A stretch of 64,000 nt of DNA from Streptomyces dengpaensis (GTDB taxonomy: Bacteria; Actinomycetota; Actinomycetes; Streptomycetales; Streptomycetaceae), in contig NZ_CP026652.1 of assembly GCF_002946835.1 (NCBI RefSeq), forward strand, positions 7,502,001-7,566,000, given 5' to 3'. The translations under genes and the position numbers were made by a program. Positions 1-8,277 of this stretch are shown piece by piece. The notes under the pieces were generated by a model. It had not been told where the DNA came from. It saw only the letters and a program-made list of their open reading frames with translations, and did no database searches. Every line of letters starts with the position of its first letter. The stretch's first letter is position 1.

Positions 1-411
1 CTCATCACCTCCAGCGAGACCGCGGCCCGCCTCGGCCTGCGCCCGATCGCCCGTCTGCACAGCTTCGCCGTCACCGGCTCCGACCCGCTGCTGATGCTCA
101 CCGGTGTCATCCCGGCCACCGAAAAGGTGCTGCGCAAGGCGGGTCTCGCCCTCGACGACATCGACCTCTTCGAGGTGAACGAGGCCTTCGCGGCCGTCGT
201 CCTCGCCTGGCAGCAGGAGACGGGCGCCGACCTTTCCCGGGTCAACGTGCACGGCGGAGCGATCGCGATCGGTCATCCGCTCGGCGCGAGCGGCACCCGC
301 CTGACGACCACTCTCGTCCACGCGATGCGGGCCCGAGGCGCCCGCTACGCGCTGCAGACGATGTGCGAGGCGGGCGGACTGGCCAACGCGATGGTGCTGG
401 AATCCATGTAG
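1..411 (+). CDS. Thiolase (acetyl-CoA acetyltransferase), C-terminal part
   Basis: The frame is open from the first base, so the start lies outside the window; 136 residues are visible. This is the C-terminal half of a thiolase, which joins or cleaves acyl-CoA units in fatty acid or ketone metabolism. Visible landmarks are the NEAFAAVV segment, the GGAIAIGHPLGASG segment carrying the catalytic His, and CEAGG near the end with the catalytic Cys. The acyl-accepting N-terminal Cys is off the window. The chain ends 20 residues after the CEAGG loop, as in intact thiolases. Biosynthetic and degradative thiolases cannot be told apart from this half. Confidence 0.93.
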   Translation, partial: LITSSETAARLGLRPIARLHSFAVTGSDPLLMLTGVIPATEKVLRKAGLALDDIDLFEVNEAFAAVVLAWQQETGADLSRVNVHGGAIAIGHPLGASGTRLTTTLVHAMRARGARYALQTMCEAGGLANAMVLESM

Positions 412-462
412 TGGCTGGTGGCTGGTGGCTGGTGGCCAGTGGCGCAGTGATCGCGTCGCGTT

Positions 463-1281
463 TCAGTCCCCGCGCAGGTGGTGGCGCTTGCGCCAGGCCA
501 CCACCGCTCCCGCCAGGGCCGGTACGGCGATGAAGGCCATCGCGATGAGGAAGACGGGCGACGTCGGCGTCGAGGCCCGGGCGCCGGCGACGACGTAGGC
601 GGCGGTGTTCGGGATCGAGCCGAGCGCCGTGGCGAGGAGGAAGGGCAGCCACCCCATGCGAGAGACCGCCGCGCAGTAGTTGGCGGCCCAGAACGGCACC
701 CCGGGGAACAGCCGGACCGCCATCATCGAGCGGAAGCCGTGGCGGCTGAGCTGCCCGTCCGCCGCCTTCAGCAAACGGGCACGCAGCAGGGGGCGCAGCG
801 CATCCTGCCCCAGGACCCGGCCGAGCACGAAAGCGACACCGGCTCCCAGCACCGTGCCCGCGAGCGATGTTCCCAGGCCCCATGGGGAGCCGAAGAGGGC
901 GCCCGCCGCCAGATTCAGGAGCGGCCGGGGTACGAACGCGACCGTGCACAGCCCGTAGGCCACGGCGAACGCGACGGCCGCCGCGGCGCCGCTGAGGTGC
1001 GGCGGCCAGCCGTCGGCGAGCAGCCGCTGCGGTTCGAAGAGCAGCACGCTCGACGCGGCCGTCGCGAGCAGCAGCACGAGCAGCGAGAGCCGGGACCAGG
1101 GCGAGAGCAGCGCTCTCGCGCACCGGGCGGTCAGGCCCGTGCGCGCGGAGTTCAGGACAGCGGGTGCGGCGACGGTGAGCTCCGCGGCGACATCCCTGTC
1201 GATGACGGCGGAGAGCTCCGTGGCGGCGGCCTGGGGAGTGGCCGTGGCGGTGCCCCCAGAGCGGGTGGTGGCATCGGGCAT
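463..1281 (-). CDS. TVP38/TMEM64-family membrane protein (VTT domain)
   Basis: A 272-residue integral membrane protein. About 60 hydrophilic residues precede a first membrane segment (rich in Leu, Val and Ala, about 66-83), then further segments and a VTT (formerly SNARE-associated) core with FVPRPLLNLAAGALFG and a Gly-rich re-entrant stretch, GTVLGAGVAFVLGR. A second re-entrant motif, RLFPGVPFWAANYCAA, follows. The family is linked to lipid scrambling and membrane homeostasis; its substrate here is unknown. The ATG start is divergent from the AlkD-like gene with only 37 bp between them, so the promoters must overlap. Confidence 0.85.
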   Translation of the reverse strand: MPDATTRSGGTATATPQAAATELSAVIDRDVAAELTVAAPAVLNSARTGLTARCARALLSPWSRLSLLVLLLATAASSVLLFEPQRLLADGWPPHLSGAAAAVAFAVAYGLCTVAFVPRPLLNLAAGALFGSPWGLGTSLAGTVLGAGVAFVLGRVLGQDALRPLLRARLLKAADGQLSRHGFRSMMAVRLFPGVPFWAANYCAAVSRMGWLPFLLATALGSIPNTAAYVVAGARASTPTSPVFLIAMAFIAVPALAGAVVAWRKRHHLRGD

Positions 1282-1318
1282 CCGGCGACCCTAACCGACC
1301 AAGGTGTGAGATCGCCGT

Positions 1319-2089
1319 ATGGTTCGTCTCATGGGCGTCACAGCTTCCGGAACGTCGGGTGCACAGGCGGGTGCGCGGTCGGGTGCGCGGTTCGAGGTGC
1401 CGAACAGCGCCCTCGCGGACACCCTGTTGGAGCGGCTCACCGCCCATTACGCCGCGGCCGCCGATCCCGAACGGGCCGCGTCGATGCGCGCGTACATGAA
1501 GGACGTTGCGCCGTTCCTCGGACTGACCACGGCCGAGCGCCGCGCCCTGTCCCGGACCGTCCTCCTGGGCACCGCCGGCCCCGACGAGGCCGACTGCACG
1601 GCGCTCGCGCTGCGCTGCTGGGAGCTGCCGGAGCGCGAGTACCAGTACTTCGCCGTCGACTACCTGCGCCGCCATGTGCGGCGGCTGTCGTCGGACTTCC
1701 TGCCCGTGGCGCGCCACCTCGTGGGCACGGTCTCCTGGTGGGACACGGTCGACGCACTCGCCTCCCACATAGTGGGAGGCCTCGTGGCCGCCGACCCGCG
1801 GCTGAAGACCGACATGGACGCGTGGATCGAGGACGACGACCTGTGGATCGCCCGTACGGCCCTGCTCCACCAACTGCGCTACAAGGAAGCCACCGACACG
1901 GAACGCCTCTTCGGGTACTGCGTCCGCCGGTCCGGGCACCCCGACTTCTTCATCAGGAAGGCGATCGGGTGGTGTCTGCGCGAGTACGCGAAGACGGACC
2001 CGGAGGCGGTACGGCACTTCGTCGCCCGGAAGCGCGGAAAGCTGTCGCCGCTGTCGGTGCGCGAGGCGCTCAAGAACATCGGTCCGTGA
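1319..2089 (+). CDS. DNA alkylation repair protein (AlkD-like HEAT-repeat glycosylase)
   Basis: A 256-residue, all-helical protein. The segment RCWELPEREYQYFAVDYLRR and the following WWDTVD and DLWIARTALLHQLRYK stretches match the DNA-alkylation-repair (AlkC/AlkD) family, which removes N3/N7-alkylated purines using a HEAT-repeat scaffold. The conserved Trp-Trp-Asp and Trp-Ile-Arg positions that contact DNA are present. An alternative in-frame ATG lies at 1331; neither has a strong ribosome site. About 35 residues precede the conserved fold and look low-complexity. It is followed by a 27-bp tandem repeat. Confidence 0.85.
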   Translation: MVRLMGVTASGTSGAQAGARSGARFEVPNSALADTLLERLTAHYAAAADPERAASMRAYMKDVAPFLGLTTAERRALSRTVLLGTAGPDEADCTALALRCWELPEREYQYFAVDYLRRHVRRLSSDFLPVARHLVGTVSWWDTVDALASHIVGGLVAADPRLKTDMDAWIEDDDLWIARTALLHQLRYKEATDTERLFGYCVRRSGHPDFFIRKAIGWCLREYAKTDPEAVRHFVARKRGKLSPLSVREALKNIGP

Positions 2090-2096
2090 AGCGTCC

Positions 2097-2173
2097 CTGA
2101 AACGCCCCGCAGCGTTCTGCGTCGTGAAACGCCCCGCGGTGTCCTGCGTCGTGAAGCGCCCCGACGGCCTCGG
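2097..2173. repeat. 27-bp tandem repeat, two full copies and a decayed third
   Basis: Copies at 2097-2123 and 2124-2150 share the core GAAACGCCCCGC followed by a variable half and CTGCGTC; a third copy from 2151 keeps only GTGAAGCGCCCCG. The repeat begins a few bases after the AlkD-like stop. No known element was recognised. Confidence 0.6.
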
Positions 2174-2259
2174 ACGCCCCTGATGCACCGCCCGGAACAC
2201 CCGACTCCTGGGCGCGGAAAACCATTCGACGTGGGCAGACGCGTCAGCGATGATCTCCT

Positions 2260-2362
2260 CATGTTCCGGTACGCCTTCCTCCTCGCAGCATCCGCAGTCG
2301 CGGATGCCCCGAAGGCTGCCGTCCCGATCATCGTGGCCGCCGTCGACGGCGCCCGAGGCTGA
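2260..2362 (+). CDS. Possible 33-residue hydrophobic small protein upstream of tuf3
   Basis: An ATG-started frame of 34 codons giving a hydrophobic, Ala/Val-rich peptide beginning [18 protein letters not shown]. Nearly all codons end in G or C, as in real genes here, and a terminator-like hairpin begins at the base after the stop. There is no convincing ribosome site. No family is recognised, and it could be chance. Confidence 0.3.
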
Positions 2363-2401
2363 CCCTCCCCGGATCGTCCGGCGGACCCCGCAGGGGGAGG
2401 G
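2363..2401 (+). terminator. Hairpin directly after the small ORF
   Basis: CCCTCCCC at 2363-2370 pairs with GGGGAGGG at 2394-2401 around a 23-base loop. It would separate upstream transcription from tuf3. The 91 bases from here to the tuf3 start should hold the tuf3 leader; GAGG at about 2481 is a plausible ribosome site. Confidence 0.5.
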
Positions 2402-2492
2402 TCGGCAAATCCTTGGGGTCCCCGTCCCGGCCCGTACGCGCCGGGACCGTCACTCAGTTCCTCTGACACTGAAGAGACTTCGAGGTACAGCC

Positions 2493-3662
2493 ATGCCCAA
2501 GACGGCTTACGTGCGCACCAAACCGCACCTGAACATCGGCACGATGGGTCATGTCGACCACGGCAAGACCACCCTGACCGCCGCCATCACCAAGGTCCTC
2601 GCCGAGCGCGGCACCGGCACGTTCGTGCCGTTCGACCGGATCGACCGGGCGCCGGAGGAGGCCGCGCGCGGCATCACCATCAACATCGCGCACGTCGAGT
2701 ACGAGACCGACACCCGGCACTACGCGCACGTGGACATGCCGGGCCATGCCGACTACGTCAAGAACATGGTCACGGGCGCGGCCCAGCTCGACGGGGCGAT
2801 CCTCGTCGTCTCCGCGCTCGACGGGATCATGCCGCAGACCGCCGAACACGTGCTGCTCGCCCGGCAGGTGGGCGTCGACCACATCGTCGTCGCCCTCAAC
2901 AAGGCCGACGCGGGCGACGAGGAGCTCACCGATCTCGTGGAGCTGGAGGTCCGCGAACTGCTCTCCGCGCACGGCTACGGGGGCGACTCCGTACCCGTAG
3001 TACGGGTGTCCGGTCTCAAGGCCCTTGAGGGGGACCCCCGTTGGGCGTCGGCGATCGGCGCGCTGCTCGACGCGGTGGACACGTATGTGCCCATGCCCGA
3101 GCGGTACTTGGACGCGCCCTTCCTGCTGCCCGTCGAGAACGTGCTCACGATCACGGGACGCGGGACGGTCGTCACCGGTGCCGTGGAGCGCGGCACGATC
3201 CGGGTCGGGGACCGTGTCGAAGTGCTGGGCGCCGCCGTGGACACGGTGGTCACCGGTCTGGAGACCTTCGGCAAGCCCATGGAGGAGGCGCAGGCCGGAG
3301 ACAACGTCGCGCTGCTGCTGCGCGGGGTGCCGCGCGACGCCGTACGCCGCGGACACATCGTCGCCGCGCCCGGCAGCGTCGTGCCGAGTCACCGTTTCAC
3401 CGCGCAGGTCTACGTCCTGTCGAGCCGCGAGGGCGGACGTACGACACCGGTCGCGACCGGGTACCGGCCGCAGTTCTACATCCGCACCGCGGACGTGGTC
3501 GGCGACGTCGACCTCGGCGAGACCGCGTTCGCCCGGCCCGGCGACACCGTCACGATGACGGTGGAGCTCGGGCGCGAGGTGCCGCTGGAGCCCGGCCTGG
3601 GCTTCGCGATCCGCGAGGGCGGCCGGACGGTCGGCGCGGGGACGGTGACGTCGGTCGGCTGA
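2493..3662 (+). CDS. tuf3: Divergent elongation factor Tu (EF-Tu3)
   Basis: A 389-residue EF-Tu that delivers aminoacyl-tRNA to the ribosome as a GTP complex. The start is fixed by the canonical N-terminus (lysine-rich, then [15 protein letters not shown]); the open frame continues upstream only as non-coding sequence. G1 GHVDHGKT (19-26), GITIN (60-64), G3 DMPGH (81-85) and NKAD (136-139) are intact. Domains II and III follow, ending in an [12 protein letters not shown] stretch. It is clearly not the main EF-Tu: SGLKAL replaces SALKAL, the loop before NKAD is altered, and the usual GLRF before AIREGG is GLGF. In S. coelicolor such a second, divergent EF-Tu gene (tuf3) is reported to be expressed under stringent conditions; that role here is inference. 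It stands alone, with hairpins on both sides. Confidence 0.93.
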   Translation: MPKTAYVRTKPHLNIGTMGHVDHGKTTLTAAITKVLAERGTGTFVPFDRIDRAPEEAARGITINIAHVEYETDTRHYAHVDMPGHADYVKNMVTGAAQLDGAILVVSALDGIMPQTAEHVLLARQVGVDHIVVALNKADAGDEELTDLVELEVRELLSAHGYGGDSVPVVRVSGLKALEGDPRWASAIGALLDAVDTYVPMPERYLDAPFLLPVENVLTITGRGTVVTGAVERGTIRVGDRVEVLGAAVDTVVTGLETFGKPMEEAQAGDNVALLLRGVPRDAVRRGHIVAAPGSVVPSHRFTAQVYVLSSREGGRTTPVATGYRPQFYIRTADVVGDVDLGETAFARPGDTVTMTVELGREVPLEPGLGFAIREGGRTVGAGTVTSVG

Positions 3663-3678
3663 CCGCCGGCCGAGAGAC

Positions 3679-3711
3679 GCGGGTGCCCGCCATGGGGAGG
3701 CGGGCACCCGC
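3679..3711 (+). terminator. Strong terminator after tuf3
   Basis: A perfect 13-bp stem, GCGGGTGCCCGCC (3679-3691) with GGCGGGCACCCGC (3699-3711), and a 7-base loop, 16 bases after the tuf3 stop. No U-tract follows, as is usual in Streptomyces. Confidence 0.85.
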
Positions 3712-3794
3712 GGCTGGGACCGCTCAGCCAGGGGGCGCAGCGGGCGTACCGCGGCGGGCGGGGCGGGAGTCTTCGGTACCGGCACAATGGAGCC

Positions 3795-4640
3795 GTGGAC
3801 GAGCCGATACCCGTGACACGGGGCGTGGATCACGGGACCGCCAAACTGATGCCGGACGTCGACCGGAAGCGGGCGTGGCTACTGACGGTGGACGGGGCGC
3901 CGCAGTCGTACGTCGATCTGGACGCGCCGACGCATCTGGAGTTCGAGTACGCGCGACGGCTCGGGCATGTGCTGGACACGGTGGCGGAACCCGGGGCGGC
4001 CCTGGACGTGCTGCATCTGGGCGGTGGGGCGCTCACCCTGCCCCGCTATGTCGCCGCGACCCGGCCCGGTTCGCGGCAGGACGTGGTGGAGGCGGACCGC
4101 GGTCTGCTCTCCCTGGTCGCCGAGCACCTGCCGGTGCCCGACGACGCGGGCATCACCCTGCACGGCGCGGACGCCCGCGCCTGGCTCGAGGCCGCCGCGC
4201 CCGGCTCCGCCGACATCGTGATCGCGGACGTCTTCGGCGGCTCACGCGTACCGGCGCACCTCACCTCCACCGCGTACGCGCGCGCCGCCGAGCGGGTACT
4301 GCGCGCCGACGGCGTCTACCTGGCCAACCTGGCCGACGCCGCGCCGTTCGCCTTCCTCCGCTCTCAACTCGCCACGTTCGCGGCAGTGTTCGAGGAGCTG
4401 GCCCTCATCGCCGAACCGGGGGTCCTGCGCGGCCGCCGCTTCGGCAACGCGGTGCTCGTGGCGTCCCACCGGCCCCTCGACACGGCCACCCTCGCGCGCC
4501 GCACCGCCTCCGACGCCTTCCCGGCGCGCGTCGAACACGGGCCCGCGCTAAGGGAGTTCATCGGCGCCGCCGAACCCGTACGCGACGAGAACGCGGTCCC
4601 TTCACCCGAGCCGCCCGACGGCGCCTTCAGCATCGGCTGA
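3795..4640 (+). CDS. Spermidine-synthase-like methyltransferase-fold protein
   Basis: A 281-residue protein of the spermidine synthase/polyamine aminopropyltransferase superfamily. The Rossmann motif LDVLHLGGGALTLPRY, an acidic strand end (DVVEADRGLL) and IVIADVFGGSRVPAHLTS match actinobacterial members lacking the membrane half. Residues before about 25 are hydrophilic. True spermidine synthases carry a DxxD-type catalytic pair; here ADVFGG is seen, so the transferred group is uncertain. The GTG start at 3795 follows 83 bases after the tuf3 terminator. The last 39 bases overlap the convergent MFS gene. Confidence 0.8.
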   Translation: MDEPIPVTRGVDHGTAKLMPDVDRKRAWLLTVDGAPQSYVDLDAPTHLEFEYARRLGHVLDTVAEPGAALDVLHLGGGALTLPRYVAATRPGSRQDVVEADRGLLSLVAEHLPVPDDAGITLHGADARAWLEAAAPGSADIVIADVFGGSRVPAHLTSTAYARAAERVLRADGVYLANLADAAPFAFLRSQLATFAAVFEELALIAEPGVLRGRRFGNAVLVASHRPLDTATLARRTASDAFPARVEHGPALREFIGAAEPVRDENAVPSPEPPDGAFSIG

Positions 4641-5948
4641 CTCCGGCTGCGGCTTCGGCGCCGCATCCGGCTCCGGTGCCACGCCCGGCGCCGGTGCCCC
4701 CTGGACCGGCGCCTTCGTCCGCCGCGTCAGATTCCGTACGTCCGGTACGCACAGCACCGCCGCCGTGACGACGACGACCAGCGTCGCGCAGCCCCACAGC
4801 GCCGTCGTGCGGCCGAAGGCCTGTTCCGCCGGGCCCGCCAGGGCCGTGGCCAGCGGGACCATCGCGATCGAGCCGAACCAGTCGTACGCGGAGACGCGCG
4901 AGAGCTTGTCCTCGGGGATCTCCTGGTGCAGCGCGGTCATCCACGCGACACCGAAGACCTCGATCGCCAGACCGCTGACGAACATCACGGCGCACAGCGG
5001 CCCCAGCGGCACGGGAATCGCGAGCGCGGCGGACGGTGCGGCGAGCGGGAAGACGCAGAGGGTGCCCGCGAGCAGGAGCCGGCGCGGTTTCCAGCGGGTC
5101 ATGAGCAGCGCGCCGCCGACGGTGCCGGCGCCGAACGCGCCGAGGGCCAGCCCCCAAGGCCCCGGACCGCCGAGGCTGTCCCGGGCGACCAGCGGACCAT
5201 AGACCGCGTCGGCGGCGCCGACGACCGCGACCACCACGGAGAACTGCGCGACGATCGTCCACAGCCAGGGCCGCCCGATGAATTCGTGCCAGCCGTCGCG
5301 GAGGTCGGCGAGCAGGCCGCCCCCGGACGCGCGCGGCGGAATGTGGCTGACGTCGAGGAATGAACGCAGCGCCCCGGCGACCGCGAACGCCGCCGCGTCC
5401 ACGGCGAGCACCCAGCCCGGCCCCATCACCGCGACCAAGGCCCCGCCGAGGGCCGCGCCGCCCAGGCCCGCTCCCTGCATCGCCATCCGGAACACGGCGA
5501 AGGCGCGGCTCGCCTGCTCGCCGCTGACCGAGGACATGAGCATGCCCTCGGCCGCCGGGTTGAAGAACGCCTGCCCCGTGCCGCCCAGCGCGGACAGCAG
5601 CATCATCTGCCACAGCTGCGCCTGACCGGCGATGACCAGGGCGGCGAACACCGCCTGCGACACGCAGTTGAGGGCGTTGGCCGCGACCATGACGCGATGC
5701 CGCGGCAGCCGGTCCGCGACCGCGCCGCCGATCAGCAGGAACAGCACCAGCGGCAGCGTCCGCGCGGCCGCGACCAGGCCGACGTCACCCCCGTCCCCGC
5801 CCGCGTCGAGCACCGCGAACGCCGCGGCGATCAGCGCGCCCTGGCTGCCCAGGTTGGTGACGACCGCGGCGGCGGTCAGCAGGGTGTAGTTGCGGCCCGC
5901 CCAGGAAGGCCGGCGCAGGCGGTGGGGGGAGTCGGCGGCTGAGTTCAC
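4602..5948 (-). CDS. MFS transporter (enterobactin-exporter-like, 12 membrane segments)
   Basis: A 448-residue major facilitator with about twelve hydrophobic segments, of the group that includes EntS-type and multidrug exporters. The loop AVADRLPRHRVMVAAN after the second segment is the MFS motif between helices 2 and 3. The C-terminal 45 residues are a Pro/Ala-rich cytoplasmic tail that overlaps the end of the spermidine-synthase-like gene. The start is uncertain: GTG at 5948 gives a normal short N-terminus, while an in-frame TTG at 5984 would add 12 residues; neither has a good ribosome site. Substrate unknown. Confidence 0.85.
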   Translation of the reverse strand: MNSAADSPHRLRRPSWAGRNYTLLTAAAVVTNLGSQGALIAAAFAVLDAGGDGGDVGLVAAARTLPLVLFLLIGGAVADRLPRHRVMVAANALNCVSQAVFAALVIAGQAQLWQMMLLSALGGTGQAFFNPAAEGMLMSSVSGEQASRAFAVFRMAMQGAGLGGAALGGALVAVMGPGWVLAVDAAAFAVAGALRSFLDVSHIPPRASGGGLLADLRDGWHEFIGRPWLWTIVAQFSVVVAVVGAADAVYGPLVARDSLGGPGPWGLALGAFGAGTVGGALLMTRWKPRRLLLAGTLCVFPLAAPSAALAIPVPLGPLCAVMFVSGLAIEVFGVAWMTALHQEIPEDKLSRVSAYDWFGSIAMVPLATALAGPAEQAFGRTTALWGCATLVVVVTAAVLCVPDVRNLTRRTKAPVQGAPAPGVAPEPDAAPKPQPESADAEGAVGRLG

Positions 5949-6012
5949 TGGCTGACTATCGCCGCCGGAGCCTCGGCTTGCCAAACCATTTGCCCGAGGG
6001 TATGCACAGCTC

Positions 6013-6049
6013 GGGGCCCTGCGAGCTGCCTACGCGGCTGAAGGGCCCC
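6013..6049 (-). terminator. Hairpin after the first PQ-rich paralog
   Basis: GGGGCCCT (6013-6020) pairs with AGGGCCCC (6042-6049). It lies 50 bases beyond the stop of the gene ending at 6099 on the minus strand, in the gap before the MFS gene. Confidence 0.6.
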
Positions 6050-6098
6050 GTGAACTGCGCGGGCGTCTCAGAACTCCGTGGGGTGCTTGGCCGGCGGC

Positions 6099-7157
6099 TC
6101 AGGACCCCGTCGGTTCGCCGTGCAGCCGTACCGTGCTGAGGATCTTCTGCACGGTCGCGTCGGACACCTCATCGGACACGCCCTTGGCGCCGTAGAACGT
6201 CCAGGACACGAAGTCGCCCGCCGCGTTCTTGAAGGCGAACGTGGTCGCCTTGCCGTCCGAATCGCACTTGCCCTTCTTGGGAGCACCGGACGAGTATGTC
6301 GTCACGACACTGCCCTTGACGCCCGAAGCCGTCGTGTACGCCTTGGACTTGCCGATGGTGAGCAGCTTCTTCGAGGCCTTCTTCTGGTCGGTGTAGCCGC
6401 CGAAGACCCACCAGGCCGAGTCGTTGCGCGCGACGTCGGCGGTGTTCTTGGCGCCGCTCTGGCCCTTGGTGCCCGCGGCGGCCAGTGACTTGTCGTCCTC
6501 GTACCCGTCCTTGTCGTCGTCGGACGTGCACCACTGTTCCTTGAGGATGGCGGGGGCGGACATGCCGATCAACGCGGAGCCGTCGCCCTTCTCCTCGTCC
6601 TCGAAGCCGATGAACGTGCCCGGCGACTCGACCTCCCAGTCCGCCGGAACGTCGAAGGCGGTGCCCCACTTCGGGTTCACCACGACCTTCCAGCCGGCGA
6701 TCGTCGCCTTCTCCTCCTCGCCGCCCCGCGGGTTGTCGTCACCACCGCTCGCGCTCGGCGACGTGGAGGCGGACGCCTTGGGGGAGCCGGACGGATCGCC
6801 GCCCGCCTTCTTGTTGTCGTCACCGCCGCCGAGGACGAGGAAGCCGGTGACACCGGCCGCGATCACGACGGCCGATGCCGCGACGATCGCGGTGATCCTG
6901 GTCTTGTTGCCACCCCCGCCGCTGCCACCGCCACCAGGAGCCTGAGGAGCTCCCAACGGCTCCGGCGGAGCCCCCCACTGCGGTTGCCCCGGCTGCTGCC
7001 CGTACGCGTTGGGCTGCTGGTAGCCGGGCTGCTGATGCCCCGTCTGCTGATATCCGGGCTGCTGGTACGGATTCGGCTGCTGGTACCCCGGCTGCTGGTA
7101 CGGGTTCTGGTCCTGCGGGTTCTGCTCGCCCCCGGGCGGCTGGTGTCCTGGCCACAT
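6099..7157 (-). CDS. PQ-rich membrane-anchored protein, paralog 1
   Basis: 352 residues in three parts: a cytoplasmic low-complexity N-terminus with repeats of YQQPGYQQ and PNPYQQ (1-60) and a Gly/Pro linker; one membrane helix (about 88-110, ending in GFLVLGG); and an extracytoplasmic domain of about 240 residues after a Ser/Gly/Lys linker. The outer domain has GWKVVVNPKWGTAFDVPADW, CTSDDDKDG and a terminal STVRLHGEPT. The calcium-loop-like DDDKDGYEDD acidic stretch and two Cys are visible. No enzyme motif is recognised. It is the paralog of the gene at 7235-8275, which has its own terminator, so the two may be transcribed separately. Confidence 0.8.
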   Translation of the reverse strand: MWPGHQPPGGEQNPQDQNPYQQPGYQQPNPYQQPGYQQTGHQQPGYQQPNAYGQQPGQPQWGAPPEPLGAPQAPGGGGSGGGGNKTRITAIVAASAVVIAAGVTGFLVLGGGDDNKKAGGDPSGSPKASASTSPSASGGDDNPRGGEEEKATIAGWKVVVNPKWGTAFDVPADWEVESPGTFIGFEDEEKGDGSALIGMSAPAILKEQWCTSDDDKDGYEDDKSLAAAGTKGQSGAKNTADVARNDSAWWVFGGYTDQKKASKKLLTIGKSKAYTTASGVKGSVVTTYSSGAPKKGKCDSDGKATTFAFKNAAGDFVSWTFYGAKGVSDEVSDATVQKILSTVRLHGEPTGS

Positions 7158-7159
7158 GG
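6991..7159. repeat. 169-bp direct repeat, copy A
   Basis: Covers the start and PQ-rich N-terminus of paralog 1. It matches 8109-8277 base for base except for one difference (G at 7143, C at 8261). Identity stops at both ends, including just past the start codons. Confidence 0.9.
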
Positions 7160-7184
7160 CCGGTAACGATAGAGGGGCCGGAGA

Positions 7185-7226
7185 CCCGGGTGCCACGGCG
7201 GTCCACAAAAGGGCCGGGCACCCGGG
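7185..7226 (-). terminator. Hairpin between the two PQ-rich paralogs
   Basis: CCCGGGTGCC (7185-7194) pairs with GGCACCCGGG (7217-7226), a 10-bp stem just past the stop of paralog 2 on the minus strand. Confidence 0.7.
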
Positions 7227-7234
7227 GAGTTGGC

Positions 7235-8275
7235 TCAGGACTCCGTCGGTTCGCCGTGCAGCCGCACGGTGCTGAGGATCTTCAGGATGGTCGCGTCGGG
7301 GATCTCCTCGTCCACGCCGGTGGCTCCGTAGAGGTTCCACGCCACGTAGTCGCCCGCGGAGTTCTTGAACCCGAACGTGACGGCCTTGCCGTCGCTCGCG
7401 CACTTCCCCTTCTGGGGCGTGTTCTTGGACCTGGCCCACGCGACGCTGCCCTCGACGCCCGACGTCGTCGTGTACGGCTTGGCCTTCTCGTCGAAGGTGA
7501 TGCTCTTCTTGTCCGGCTGCGTGTAGCCGCCGTAGACCCACCAGGGCACCTGGTTCACGGCGACCTCGTCGGTGCTCTTGGCGCCGCTCGCGCCCTTGGT
7601 GCCCACGGCGCCCAGGGCGGTGTCGTCCGTGGTGCCGTCCTTGTCGTCGTCGGACGTGCACCACTTGGACTTGTAGTACGCGGGCGCCGACATCACGATG
7701 ATGGGCTTGTCGCCGGCCTTCGCGTCGTGCTTCTCGAAGCCGATCGACGTGCCCGGCGACTCGACCTCCCAGTCCGCCGGAACGTCGAACGCCGTGCCCC
7801 ACTTGGGATTGACGACGACCTTCCAGCCGGCGATGGTCGCCTTCTCCGCGTCGCCGCCGCGCGGGTTGTCGTCCGAGGCGGAAGCGCTCGGCTCCTGCGA
7901 CTGCGACGGGCTGACCGACTGCTTCGGGGCCTTGCCGTCGTCGGCCTTGTCGTCCTTGTCGCCGCCGAGCACGAGGAAGCCGGTCACACCGGCGGCCACC
8001 ACCACGGCTGTGGCCGCCAGGATGGCGACGACCTTCGTTTTGTTGCCGCCACCGCTCGGGGGTCCGGGCGTCCCCATGGGCGAGGGAGCACCCCACTGAC
8101 CCTGCCCGGGCTGCTGCCCGTACGCGTTGGGCTGCTGGTAGCCGGGCTGCTGATGCCCCGTCTGCTGATATCCGGGCTGCTGGTACGGATTCGGCTGCTG
8201 GTACCCCGGCTGCTGGTACGGGTTCTGGTCCTGCGGGTTCTGCTCGCCCCCGGGCGGCTGCTGTCCTGGCCACAT
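7235..8275 (-). CDS. PQ-rich membrane-anchored protein, paralog 2
   Basis: 346 residues with the same plan as paralog 1: YQQPGYQQ-type repeats (1-60), one membrane helix (about 81-104), a Lys/Asp/Ser linker, and an outer domain with GWKVVVNPKWGTAFDVPADW, CTSDDDKDG and STVRLHGEPT. The outer domains have clearly diverged while the N-terminal 55 codons are almost identical in DNA. This argues for an old duplication followed by recent conversion of the front part. Function unknown; a signalling or surface-binding role is only inference. Confidence 0.8.
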   Translation of the reverse strand: MWPGQQPPGGEQNPQDQNPYQQPGYQQPNPYQQPGYQQTGHQQPGYQQPNAYGQQPGQGQWGAPSPMGTPGPPSGGGNKTKVVAILAATAVVVAAGVTGFLVLGGDKDDKADDGKAPKQSVSPSQSQEPSASASDDNPRGGDAEKATIAGWKVVVNPKWGTAFDVPADWEVESPGTSIGFEKHDAKAGDKPIIVMSAPAYYKSKWCTSDDDKDGTTDDTALGAVGTKGASGAKSTDEVAVNQVPWWVYGGYTQPDKKSITFDEKAKPYTTTSGVEGSVAWARSKNTPQKGKCASDGKAVTFGFKNSAGDYVAWNLYGATGVDEEIPDATILKILSTVRLHGEPTES

Positions 8276-8277
8276 GG
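8109..8277. repeat. 169-bp direct repeat, copy B
   Basis: Partner of 6991-7159, with one mismatch in 169 bases. Same orientation, 1118 bp apart, covering the start and N-terminus of paralog 2. Confidence 0.9.

Noticed and set aside
242..2200. A 652-codon open frame on the minus strand
   Set aside because: It runs across the thiolase end, the TVP38 gene in another frame and antisense to the AlkD-like gene. Its protein is Arg/Gly/Ala-rich with no motif, typical of GC-rich shadow frames.
7000..7150. CTGCTGGTA-type repeats as a possible CRISPR array
   Set aside because: They encode the YQQPGYQQ protein repeats; spacing is codon-based and there are no unique spacers.
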